Part shown: positions 1 through 4,856 of the stretch, piece after piece
Numbering within the stretch: the first letter of the stretch is position 1
Layout: every line of letters begins with the position of its first letter
Assembly: GCA_958427375.1 (NCBI GenBank)
Contig: CAUABY010000097.1
Coordinates: 1 to 7,680 of the forward strand
Length of the DNA: 7,680 bases
Source of the DNA: an uncultured Eubacteriales bacterium
GTDB lineage: Bacteria > Bacillota > Clostridia > Oscillospirales > Oscillospiraceae
Direction of reading: 5' to 3'
The notes under the pieces: generated by a model
Databases searched by the model: none
Told to the model about the DNA's origin: nothing
What the model saw: only the letters and a program-made list of their open reading frames with translations
Position numbers and translations under genes: made by a program

Positions 1-16
1 CTCGGCGGATGAAGCG

Positions 17-47
17 GTCAAAAAAGTCTATTTCAGACTTTTTTGAC
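17..47. terminator. Perfect 13-bp A/T-tract hairpin, probably bidirectional terminator
   Basis: The arms GTCAAAAAAGTCT (17-29) and AGACTTTTTTGAC (35-47) are exact reverse complements around the 5-nt loop ATTTC. Each strand carries a run of six T in its 3' arm, so the structure could stop transcription from either side. It lies 30 bp past the stop codon of the minus-strand 82-residue gene. The U-run sits inside the stem rather than after it, so terminator is an inference from shape and position. Confidence 0.55.
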
Positions 48-54
48 AAGCTGA

Positions 55-74
55 GGGCAGGTTAGAACCTGCCC
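55..74 (-). terminator. GC-rich hairpin directly after the 82-aa gene
   Basis: GGGCAGGTT (55-63) and AACCTGCCC (66-74) are perfect inverted repeats; sterically this is an 8-bp stem with a 4-nt loop. It begins two bases past the stop codon at 77-79 on the minus strand. No T-run follows immediately, so alone it is an incomplete intrinsic terminator. Together with the A/T hairpin at 17-47 it probably forms a double 3' end or an mRNA-stabilising end. Confidence 0.45.
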
Positions 75-76
75 TG

Positions 77-325
77 TCATGCATGATATTTTTTCAGATA
101 GTCGGCCGCCTGCTCCGGGCTTTTAAATGACAGCTGCTCACCCGTGATATATGCCACTGCGTCCTGCCATTCCCGCAGCTCGAACTGCTCCGGGGAAATA
201 CCGCAGAGCGCCCGCCGGATAGCGGGCAGAAATTCTGGATTGTGCAAATCGGACAGGTACATACACTCTGTCTGTGAAGCCAAAATTTCCAGCAACCCTG
301 CCACAAGCATCTCAGTCTGTTTCAT
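77..325 (-). CDS. 82-residue protein of unknown function
   Basis: I do not recognise this family. The protein is acidic to neutral and looks fully soluble and mostly helical: an N-terminal helix with MLVAGLLEILAS (about 6-17), then a middle segment ending in PEFLPAIRRALCGI, and a C-terminal helix SPEQAADYLKKYHA. There is no signal peptide or membrane segment. The ATG at 325 is chosen because TAAGGAAG lies about 10 nt upstream; the ATG five bases earlier in another frame runs straight into TGA. A near-consensus promoter at 418-446 would give a leader of about 85 nt. The gene is divergent from the XRE regulator and shares its control region, and it sits in locally AT-richer DNA, which suggests a small accessory module. 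Real gene: likely, from promoter, RBS and downstream hairpins. Function: unknown. Confidence 0.6.
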   Translation of the reverse strand: MKQTEMLVAGLLEILASQTECMYLSDLHNPEFLPAIRRALCGISPEQFELREWQDAVAYITGEQLSFKSPEQAADYLKKYHA

Positions 326-417
326 GGCATAATCTTCCTTATTCCAGCTTTTTCATCTTTTCGACCAGTGTGCATAGCAAAATAAGTCTGCTGTTCAGCG
401 TTTGCCGCTTCTCCTTA

Positions 418-446
418 ATCTTACTGCATTTTGCGGTAAAAGTCAA
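418..446 (-). promoter_or_regulatory. Sigma-70-type promoter for the 82-aa gene
   Basis: Read on the minus strand: TTGACT (-35, 441-446), a 17-bp spacer, and TAAGAT (-10, 418-423). Five of six bases match consensus at -35 and four of six at -10, with ideal spacing. Transcription would start near 411 and reach the ATG at 325. A copy of TTGCGGTA (431-438, plus-strand reading) lies inside the spacer, where a bound repressor would block RNA polymerase. Confidence 0.6.
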
Positions 447-497
447 TACAACAAATTGCGGTATGCTATTATGCCATTTGGAGGGGGTGTATACCGC
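431..497. promoter_or_regulatory. Candidate operator: three copies of GCGGTA in the divergent control region
   Basis: TTGCGGTA occurs at 431-438 and again at 456-463 in the same orientation, 25 bp apart. The inverse, TACCGC, is at 492-497. The first copy is inside the minus-strand promoter spacer, the second abuts the plus-strand extended -10, and the third lies between the ribosome binding site and the start codon of the XRE gene. This placement is what an autoregulatory site for the neighbouring DNA-binding protein would look like. Binding itself is inferred. Confidence 0.35.
464..472 (+). promoter_or_regulatory. Extended -10 promoter for the XRE gene
   Basis: TGCTATTAT (464-472) fits an extended -10 element (TGn plus TATTAT); no good -35 is visible at the correct distance. 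Transcription would start at about 479, at the edge of the ribosome binding site GGAGGGGG (480-487). If so, the ATG at 471 lies upstream of the transcript and cannot be the start codon, which supports the TTG start at 498. This is inference from sequence shape only. Confidence 0.4.
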
Positions 498-707
498 TTG
501 TATCCGCGCGGAAGAGATTTGCGAGAAGACCATGACATGAAACAGAGGGAAGTTGCCGCTTTCTTAAACTGTTCTCAACAGGTATACAGCAATTATGAGC
601 TGGGGCAGCGGGATATTCCTACGGACGTATTGATAAAACTCTCTTCTCTTTATCAGGTATCTGTTGATTTCCTGCTTGGAATAACAAATAATCCGCATAG
701 ATATTGA
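498..707 (+). CDS. XRE-family helix-turn-helix transcriptional regulator, 69 aa
   Basis: This is a compact single-domain DNA-binding protein of the Cro/C1 (HTH_3) type, with no sensor or dimerisation domain beyond the fold. Helix 1 is YPRGRDLREDHD (2-13). The HTH helices cover KQREVAAFLNCSQQ and VYSNYELGQRDI (about 15-40), with the family hallmark YxxYExGxRxIP at 30-41. The tail IKLSSLYQVSVDFLLGITN (46-64) is the usual fifth helix. The ORF is open further upstream, with an ATG at 471, but family proteins begin at about this point. GGAGGGGG at 480-487 places its initiation site at TTG 498 (10-nt gap), and the probable transcript start lies past 471. It is divergent from the 82-residue gene, with shared control DNA carrying repeated GCGGTA motifs, so it is probably autoregulated. 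Family assignment is firm; targets are inferred. Confidence 0.85.
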   Translation: MYPRGRDLREDHDMKQREVAAFLNCSQQVYSNYELGQRDIPTDVLIKLSSLYQVSVDFLLGITNNPHRY

Positions 708-714
708 AATAGAA

Positions 715-748
715 AAAACGCAGACGGTTTGCAAACCGTCTGCGTTTT
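715..748. terminator. Perfect 34-bp palindrome, bidirectional terminator
   Basis: AAAACGCAGACGGTTTG (715-731) is followed directly by its exact reverse complement (732-748); the effective loop is formed by the central TTGCAA. The GC-rich stem is flanked by A-runs on the left and T-runs on the right, so an RNA from either strand ends its stem in UUUU. It lies between the convergent ends of the XRE gene (stop at 705-707) and the ABC ATPase gene (stop at 766-768), and would serve both. Confidence 0.85.
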
Positions 749-765
749 CTATGTACTTATTTAGC

Positions 766-1947
766 TTACCACTCAAGGTTCTTCTCGGTGTCCTTGGAGA
801 ACACATGCGCGACATTGCCCTCGAAGGCGAAGTGGACGGTGTCACCCATGGCGTAGTGACCCTTCATGTCGATGGTCGGTACGATGATGATAACGTCCTT
901 GCCGGCGGCGGAGACGTGCAGGTGGACGGAGGAGCCCATCATTTCGCTGACGTCTACCTTGGCGGTGATGCCGGTGTCGCCGATTATGGTGTGCTCAGGA
1001 CGCACGCCGAGGGTGACGGCCTGGGACTGAACGTTGTTCGCGGCGAGACGGGCTTCCTTCTCGGCGTCGAGTTCGATCTTGTAGTTTTCAAGCTGGACGA
1101 AGAACCTGTCGCCCTCGCGGATGAGCTGAGCGTCGAAGAAGTTCATCTGAGGCGAGCCGATGAAGCCTGCAACGAAGAGGTTGCTGGGATTGTTAAAGAC
1201 CTGCTGAGGAGTGCCAATCTGCTGGATGTAGCCGTCACGCATGATGACGATACGATCGCCCAGAGTCATAGCCTCAGTCTGGTCATGGGTAACGTACACG
1301 AAGGTGGTGTCGATGCGCTCACGCAGTTTGAGAATCTCAGCGCGCATCTGGTTACGCAGCTTTGCGTCCAGGTTGGACAGAGGCTCGTCCATAAGGAAAA
1401 CGGCGGGGTCACGGACTATAGCGCGGCCGATTGCAACACGCTGACGCTGACCGCCGGACAGAGCCTTGGGCTTACGGTCAAGGTACTGGGTGATGTCAAG
1501 AATCTCAGCGGCCTCGCGGACCTTCTTGTCGATAACGTCCTTCGGCTCTTTGCGGAGCTTGAGGGAGAATGCCATATTTTCATAAACCGTCATGTGCGGG
1601 TAGAGAGCGTAGTTCTGGAAAACCATTGCGATGTCGCGGTCCTTGGGGGCGACGTCGTTGACGAGCTTGCCGTCAATGTACAGCTCGCCGTCGGAAATCT
1701 CTTCCAGGCCCGCTATCATACGCAGGGTGGTGGACTTACCACAGCCAGAGGGGCCGACGAGAACGATGAACTCTTTGTCTGCGATGTCGAGGTTGAACTC
1801 CTGAACGGCGACAACGCCCTGATCGGTAATCTGGCGGTTGTCTACTCTCTCCTCAACATGCTCGTCTTTCTTTTTCTTTTTCTTCTTGGTCTCACCACTG
1901 ATGAACGGATAAACCTTCTTCACATTTTTCAGCTGAACAGTTGCCAT
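766..1947 (-). CDS. ugpC: ABC importer ATPase of the UgpC/MsmK/MalK carbohydrate class
   Basis: This is the ATP-hydrolysing subunit of a CUT1-type importer for sugars, oligosaccharides or glycerol-3-phosphate; it works on the cytoplasmic face with two permeases and a lipoprotein. In the 393-residue product: A-loop Tyr13, Walker A GPSGCGKST (65-73), Q-loop Gln111, signature LSGGQ (163-167), Walker B VFLMDE (183-188), D-loop SNLD, H-loop His221, then a C-terminal OB/TOBE regulatory domain beginning near GFIGSPQMNFFDA. Length is slightly above the usual 360-370. The excess is an insert after residue 16 holding seven consecutive lysines (21-27) and a charged stretch to about 43; Walker A in MalK begins near residue 36. 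No permease or binding-protein gene is adjacent, as for shared ATPases such as MsmK/MsmX, so substrate cannot be assigned. ATG 1947 is chosen because ATVQLKNV is the family start, although its ribosome site is weak. The frame stays open 62 codons further upstream, without family-like sequence. Confidence 0.9.
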   Translation of the reverse strand: MATVQLKNVKKVYPFISGETKKKKKKKDEHVEERVDNRQITDQGVVAVQEFNLDIADKEFIVLVGPSGCGKSTTLRMIAGLEEISDGELYIDGKLVNDVAPKDRDIAMVFQNYALYPHMTVYENMAFSLKLRKEPKDVIDKKVREAAEILDITQYLDRKPKALSGGQRQRVAIGRAIVRDPAVFLMDEPLSNLDAKLRNQMRAEILKLRERIDTTFVYVTHDQTEAMTLGDRIVIMRDGYIQQIGTPQQVFNNPSNLFVAGFIGSPQMNFFDAQLIREGDRFFVQLENYKIELDAEKEARLAANNVQSQAVTLGVRPEHTIIGDTGITAKVDVSEMMGSSVHLHVSAAGKDVIIIVPTIDMKGHYAMGDTVHFAFEGNVAHVFSKDTEKNLEW

Positions 1948-2354
1948 ACATTCCGGCTCTGAACACAAAGCCTCCGCTTGATGTGTCCTCGCGGCCGCAA
2001 ATGCGCGCCGCATTGCGACAGGTCTCCACACTGCCGTACCCTGAGCCACAGGGATAGCTGTATTCCTCCTTGTTTGTGTCATGGGCGGCTTAAAAATGGA
2101 GAGCCGCGCATGCACCGTAATATTAGGCCACAATGAGCCATATAAAGTATATATGAAACGGGCGCGTTTTGCAATCCAAAATTACGCCCTGCTTTTTGTG
2201 TATTGTGTACATATTTGCCGGCGTGATACAGGCAGAACCGCCAAAAATCAGCGCGTATTCTGCCCTCACCGGCCTTTTAAAGGGATTAATACTGATTTTC
2301 AATTAAAAGATTTAAAGCTTTTAAACGGATTTTAGAATAAAGGGAGGCTTGGAT
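1948..2354. other. Divergent intergenic region between ABC ATPase and M14 peptidase
   Basis: This 407-bp stretch has no convincing gene. Its left part is the roughly 190-nt leader of the ABC ATPase mRNA (minus strand). The leader contains a hairpin GCGGCT/AGCCGC (2085-2090 and 2102-2107), a second imperfect hairpin near 1996-2017 with one bulged A, and a strong AAGGAGG (plus 2065-2071) not followed by a canonical start at normal distance. The right part (about 2180-2340) is AT-rich and includes near-palindromic CCTTTTAAAGG and TTTAAAGCTTTTAAA. It should hold the promoter of the peptidase gene, but no clean -35/-10 pair is visible. No match to a riboswitch class I can name was seen. Confidence 0.6.
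2146..2174 (-). promoter_or_regulatory. Sigma-70-type promoter for the ABC ATPase gene
   Basis: Read on the minus strand: TTGCAA (-35, 2169-2174), a 17-bp spacer, and TATACT (-10, 2146-2151). The spacing is ideal and the -10 matches consensus at five of six positions. Transcription would begin near 2139, leaving a leader of about 190 nt before the ATG at 1947, which is long enough to carry regulatory RNA structure. Confidence 0.6.
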
Positions 2355-3632
2355 ATGAAGCTACTCAAACTCGGCAGCATAGGCCCATCGGTGCAGCTTC
2401 TGCAGCTTGCGCTTGGGCGCGCGGGGCAGGGCGGGCTTAAGGCGGACGGCATTTTCGGCACGGCCACGCAGTACGCACTGCGGCAGTTTCAAAGCCGCCA
2501 TGCCCTCACGCCGGACGGCGTGGCGGGGCCGCTGACGCACCGCGCGCTTGTGCCATACTACACGGGCTATGTAATCCATAATGTCTCGCGCGGCGACACG
2601 CTCTCGGCAATCGCGGCGATGCACGGCAGCAGCGTCAGCGCGGTCGAGCTTGCAAACCCCGGCGTCAGCCCCCGGAATCTCCCAATAGGAGCGGCCTTGG
2701 TCGTGCCGCTGCCGTTTGACGTGGTGCCGACGGATGTGGACTACTCGGCCGCGCTCGTCGGCTACTGCGTGCGCGGGCTTGCGGCGCGCTATCCCTTTAT
2801 CATCACCGGGGAGACAGGGAAGAGCGTGATGGGCAGGCCGCTGTGGAGCCTGCGGCTGGGGCGGGGTGAAAACCGCGTGCTCTACTCCGCGGCCTACCAC
2901 GCCAACGAGTGGATAACAACGCCGGTGCTGCTGCGCTTCACGGAGGAGCTTGCCAAGGCCTATGCCGCGGGCGGGCTCATAAGCGGGCAGAGCGCGGCGG
3001 AGCTTTTGGACTACGCCTCGCTTTTTATAGTTCCGGCGGTGAACCCGGACGGGATAGACCTCGTGACCGGGGAGCTGAGCGCGGGCGAGATGTACGAGAG
3101 CGCCGTGCGCATTGCGGCGGACTATCCACAGTATCCGTTCCCGGACGGCTGGAAAGCGAACATCCGGGGCGTGGATTTAAACTTGCAGTTCCCGGCGGGC
3201 TGGGAGCAGGCGCGCGCAATCAAGGCGGAGCTGGGGGTTACATCTCCCGCGCCCGCGGACTTTGTGGGCACGGCGCCGCTCTCCGCGCCGGAAGCGCGCG
3301 CAATGTACGACTACACACTGGCGGTCGACCCGGCACTGGTGCTGGCGTATCACACGCAGGGCGAGGTAATCTACTGGCGGTACGCGGGCTACAGCCCGCC
3401 GGGGGCGGAGGAGATAGGGCGCGCATTTGCGCGGCTGTCCGGCTACACGCTGGAGGATACGCCGTACGCGTCTGGCTTCGCGGGCTACAAGGACTGGTAC
3501 ATCAGCAGCTTTGAGCGGCCGGGCTACACCATGGAATGCGGGCTGGGCGTGAACCCGCTGCCGCTGACGCAGTTTGACGACATCTACCGCGCAAACCTGC
3601 CGGTGCTCGTTTTCGGCGCGCTTGTAACTTGA
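2355..3632 (+). CDS. PG-binding + LysM + M14 peptidase, probable gamma-D-glutamyl-L-diamino acid endopeptidase I
   Basis: This is probably a zinc carboxypeptidase-type enzyme that cuts the D-Glu-gamma-diaminopimelate bond of peptidoglycan stem peptides. In the 425-residue product, residues 1-66 form a PG_binding_1 domain (GSIGPSVQLLQ, KADGIFGTAT, VKx-like QFQ and PDGVAGPLT). Residues about 72-118 form one LysM domain (VSRGDTLSAIA, LANPGV, LPIGAALVVP). Residues about 127-425 are the M14 catalytic domain: zinc ligands His182 and Glu185 (HANE) and His333 (YHTQGE), substrate-binding region NIRGVDLN (269-276), and catalytic Glu394 in YTMECG. No signal peptide or membrane anchor is present, as in Bacillus endopeptidase I/YqgT. 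That suggests a cytoplasmic or forespore role, or release by lysis. ATG 2355 is preferred over TTG 2349 because AGGGAGG ends at 2347, giving a 7-nt gap. The gene is monocistronic. Family is firm; exact bond specificity is inferred. Confidence 0.9.
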   Translation: MKLLKLGSIGPSVQLLQLALGRAGQGGLKADGIFGTATQYALRQFQSRHALTPDGVAGPLTHRALVPYYTGYVIHNVSRGDTLSAIAAMHGSSVSAVELANPGVSPRNLPIGAALVVPLPFDVVPTDVDYSAALVGYCVRGLAARYPFIITGETGKSVMGRPLWSLRLGRGENRVLYSAAYHANEWITTPVLLRFTEELAKAYAAGGLISGQSAAELLDYASLFIVPAVNPDGIDLVTGELSAGEMYESAVRIAADYPQYPFPDGWKANIRGVDLNLQFPAGWEQARAIKAELGVTSPAPADFVGTAPLSAPEARAMYDYTLAVDPALVLAYHTQGEVIYWRYAGYSPPGAEEIGRAFARLSGYTLEDTPYASGFAGYKDWYISSFERPGYTMECGLGVNPLPLTQFDDIYRANLPVLVFGALVT

Positions 3633-3682
3633 GCTGGGCTTCGATTTGGTTTAGGAGAAGCCGCCCCCATTAAAAGTTTCGC

Positions 3683-3745
3683 CGGCCTTTACAAAGGCCG
3701 CGGAATCCAAAGGCAGGGCCTTTGGTCGCGCTTCGCAAAGCGCGA
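3683..3745. repeat. Three tandem perfect hairpins sharing the AAAGGC/GCCTTT module
   Basis: Hairpin 1: CGGCCTTT (3683-3690) with AAAGGCCG (3693-3700). Hairpin 2: CCAAAGGC (3707-3714) with GCCTTTGG (3718-3725), loop AGG. Hairpin 3: TCGCGCTT (3726-3733) with AAGCGCGA (3738-3745), loop CGCA. All arms are exact complements. GCCTTT and AAAGGC each occur twice across hairpins 1 and 2, so arms can also swap partners. TTTCGC at 3677-3682 can pair with GCGAAA at 3742-3747, in competition with hairpin 3. The arrangement resembles an interspersed intergenic repeat (REP/ERIC-like) or a structured RNA. Copy number elsewhere in the genome is unknown. Confidence 0.5.
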
Positions 3746-3777
3746 AATTCCCTTATCATAAATAAAATCAGGAGGGG

Positions 3778-3808
3778 TATGGGGAACCCTATTAAGGGGT
3801 TCCCCATA
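3778..3808. terminator. Perfect 12-bp hairpin, possible terminator-like 3' end
   Basis: TATGGGGAACCC (3778-3789) and GGGTTCCCCATA (3797-3808) are exact inverted repeats with a 7-nt loop TATTAAG. The stem is strong, but no T-run follows on either strand, so it is not a classical rho-independent terminator. It lies after the peptidase gene and just before the promoter at 3833, so it would insulate the two units. Confidence 0.45.
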
Positions 3809-3832
3809 ATAACTCAATCCGCGCTGTTTGAA

Positions 3833-3861
3833 TTGACGCGAAAGCCGAAATATGGTAAATT
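3833..3861 (+). promoter_or_regulatory. Sigma-70-type promoter for the DUF2871 gene pair
   Basis: TTGACG (3833-3838), a 17-bp spacer, and TAAATT (3856-3861). The -35 matches consensus at five of six bases and spacing is ideal. Transcription would start near 3868, giving a leader of about 60 nt before the ATG at 3927. No operator-like repeat is seen around it. Confidence 0.65.
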
Positions 3862-3926
3862 ATTCTCACATTAGCACCCCTTGGCGTGGCGGGGGGAGAG
3901 AATATGGGGAAAGGTGTGTATTACAT

Positions 3927-4349
3927 ATGAGAAAGTACATCGACATCTCATTCATTTACGCCATTGCGGCGATGGTCGGCGGGGTATTTTACCGCGAGTT
4001 TACAAAGCTTATGGGCTTCACCGGCGTGACCGCGCTGGGCAAGCTACACGGCCACTTCTTTGTGCTGGGCATGTTTATGTTCCTGCTCATAGCGCTCTTT
4101 GCCGCAAAGCTGGAGCTCGACGGACTTAAATCTTTCCGCATTTTTATGTGGCTTTATAATATAGGCCTTGTGCTCGCCGGGATAATGCTGCTTGTGCGCG
4201 GAGTGACGCAGGTGCTGGGGCTTGCGCTGAGCCGCGCCGCGTCTGCCTCCATATCCGGCGTCGCGGGAATCGCCCATGTGCTGCTCGGCACAGGTTTGGT
4301 GCTGTTCTTTGTGAGCCTTAAAAAAGCGGCGGCAGCGGGCAAGGCATGA
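3927..4349 (+). CDS. DUF2871 family multi-pass membrane protein, 140 aa
   Basis: This is a small integral membrane protein of a family without an assigned function. Four membrane segments can be read: about 7-25, 41-60, 70-92 and 112-131. Family-like stretches include FIYAIAAMVGGVFYREFTK (9-27), LGKLHGHFFVLGM (37-49), LLVRGVTQVLGL (88-99) and SISGVAGIAHVLLG (108-121). Polar residues His41, His43, Arg91, Gln95 and His117 lie in or next to membrane helices; buried histidines can bind haem or metal, but this is speculation. ATG 3927 is chosen because AAAGGTG lies about 10 nt upstream. The longer frame from ATG 3852 would start inside the promoter and adds sequence unlike a membrane-protein start. 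The stop overlaps the next gene's ATG (ATGA), so the two are translationally coupled. Family match is by memory of its conserved segments. Confidence 0.85.
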   Translation: MRKYIDISFIYAIAAMVGGVFYREFTKLMGFTGVTALGKLHGHFFVLGMFMFLLIALFAAKLELDGLKSFRIFMWLYNIGLVLAGIMLLVRGVTQVLGLALSRAASASISGVAGIAHVLLGTGLVLFFVSLKKAAAAGKA

Positions 4350-4798
4350 AGAAAAAAACCATACACCACGTGAAAAAGCGCACGCTGCTCGCCATCGCGG
4401 GCTGTGTGTGGCTTATCGCGGGCTTTAACGTGGCGCGGCTGGGCGTGCTTGCGTATATTGAGCTTGGCGGCGTGAAGCTGACACAGGCGCTGCTGTCGCT
4501 TTTGGTGTTTGCGGCCTTTGGGGCGATGTTTTTCAAGATGAGCATGAAGCACACAAAGCGCATCAAGGGCTACCGAGAGGAGTTTCGCCCGGTGTGGAAC
4601 TTTTTCGACCTCAAGGGCTATATCATAATGGCAGTGATGATGTCGGGCGGTATTGGCCTGCGCTCGGCGGGGCTTGTGCCGGTGCCGTTTGTCGCGGTGT
4701 TCTACACCGGGCTCGGCTCGGCGCTCGGTCTTGCGGGACTGCTGTTCTGGCTGATGTTCGCGCTTTATAAGAAGCACGAGAGCGGCACGGCTAAATAA
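4346..4798 (+). CDS. Small multi-pass membrane protein of unknown function, 150 aa
   Basis: I do not recognise a named domain. Four hydrophobic segments are visible: about 14-38, 45-63, 91-110 and 114-140. The N-terminus is strongly basic (KKK at 2-4, KKR at 10-12). A hydrophilic loop at about 64-90 contains KHTKRIKGY and VWNFFD. Glycine-rich, small-residue helix faces (SGGIGLRSAGL, TGLGSALGLAGL) suggest tight helix packing. Arg31 and Arg106 fall within or at the edge of membrane segments. The ATG overlaps the DUF2871 stop by four bases, which is the evidence for coupled translation and a joint job, possibly one complex. The gene is the last of its unit; the terminator at 4811-4844 follows 12 bp after the stop. 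Confidence 0.8.
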   Translation: MKKKTIHHVKKRTLLAIAGCVWLIAGFNVARLGVLAYIELGGVKLTQALLSLLVFAAFGAMFFKMSMKHTKRIKGYREEFRPVWNFFDLKGYIIMAVMMSGGIGLRSAGLVPVPFVAVFYTGLGSALGLAGLLFWLMFALYKKHESGTAK

Positions 4799-4810
4799 AA
4801 TAAATATAAA

Positions 4811-4844
4811 AAGACCCCGAAAGTCTGCTGACTTCCGGGGTCTT
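4811..4844. terminator. Rho-independent terminator, strongest for the V-ATPase operon
   Basis: A 15-bp stem: AAGACCCCGAAAGTC (4811-4825) and GACTTCCGGGGTCTT (4830-4844), loop TGCT. There is one A-C mismatch in plus-strand RNA; the same position is a G-U pair in minus-strand RNA. On the minus strand the stem is followed by a T-rich tract (TTTTTATATTTATTTTA), a textbook intrinsic terminator for the ntpD end at 4857. On the plus strand only GCTTTATGG follows, so it is weaker for the membrane-protein pair. It sits between two convergent units. Confidence 0.85.
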
Positions 4845-4856
4845 GCTTTATGGCTT

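Larger units (their letters stand above)
3633..3926. other. Non-coding region: hairpin array then promoter of the membrane-protein pair
   Basis: These 294 bp hold no supportable gene. The left two-thirds carry four consecutive perfect inverted repeats (3683-3808, listed separately), which lie behind the peptidase gene and may end its transcript. The right third carries the promoter at 3833-3861 and a leader of about 60 nt for the DUF2871 gene. An open frame beginning at ATG 3852 overlaps the promoter itself, so its first 25 codons are untranscribed. Confidence 0.6.

Noticed and set aside
322..375. 17-codon minus-strand leader ORF overlapping the start of the 82-aa gene by ATGA
   Set aside because: The overlap is suggestive, but its ATG has no ribosome binding site and 17 codons can arise by chance.
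339..533. Minus-strand 64-codon frame between the two small genes
   Set aside because: It begins upstream of the minus-strand promoter and would run through both promoters. Only its last 20 or so codons would be transcribed, and no start with a usable RBS is seen there.
751..1962. 403-codon open frame on the plus strand
   Set aside because: It is the antisense shadow of the ABC ATPase, which has all catalytic motifs; the plus-strand product is valine/glycine/aspartate-rich with no domain and no RBS.
1948..2145. Riboswitch in the leader of the ABC ATPase gene
   Set aside because: Hairpins are present, but I could not match any conserved aptamer core of a known class; only a structured leader is claimed.
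2909..3514. 201-codon plus-strand frame inside the peptidase gene
   Set aside because: Shifted frame of the M14 domain, Gly/Arg/Ala-rich, no RBS; the peptidase frame carries the zinc ligands.
3852..3926. Longer N-terminus for the DUF2871 protein from ATG 3852
   Set aside because: This ATG lies within the promoter (3833-3861), so it would not be on the mRNA; homologues begin at the MRKYIDISF-type start.
4154..4777. 207-codon open frame on the minus strand
   Set aside because: Opposite the membrane-protein pair; product is rich in His, Arg, Lys and Gln as expected from the complement of hydrophobic codons.
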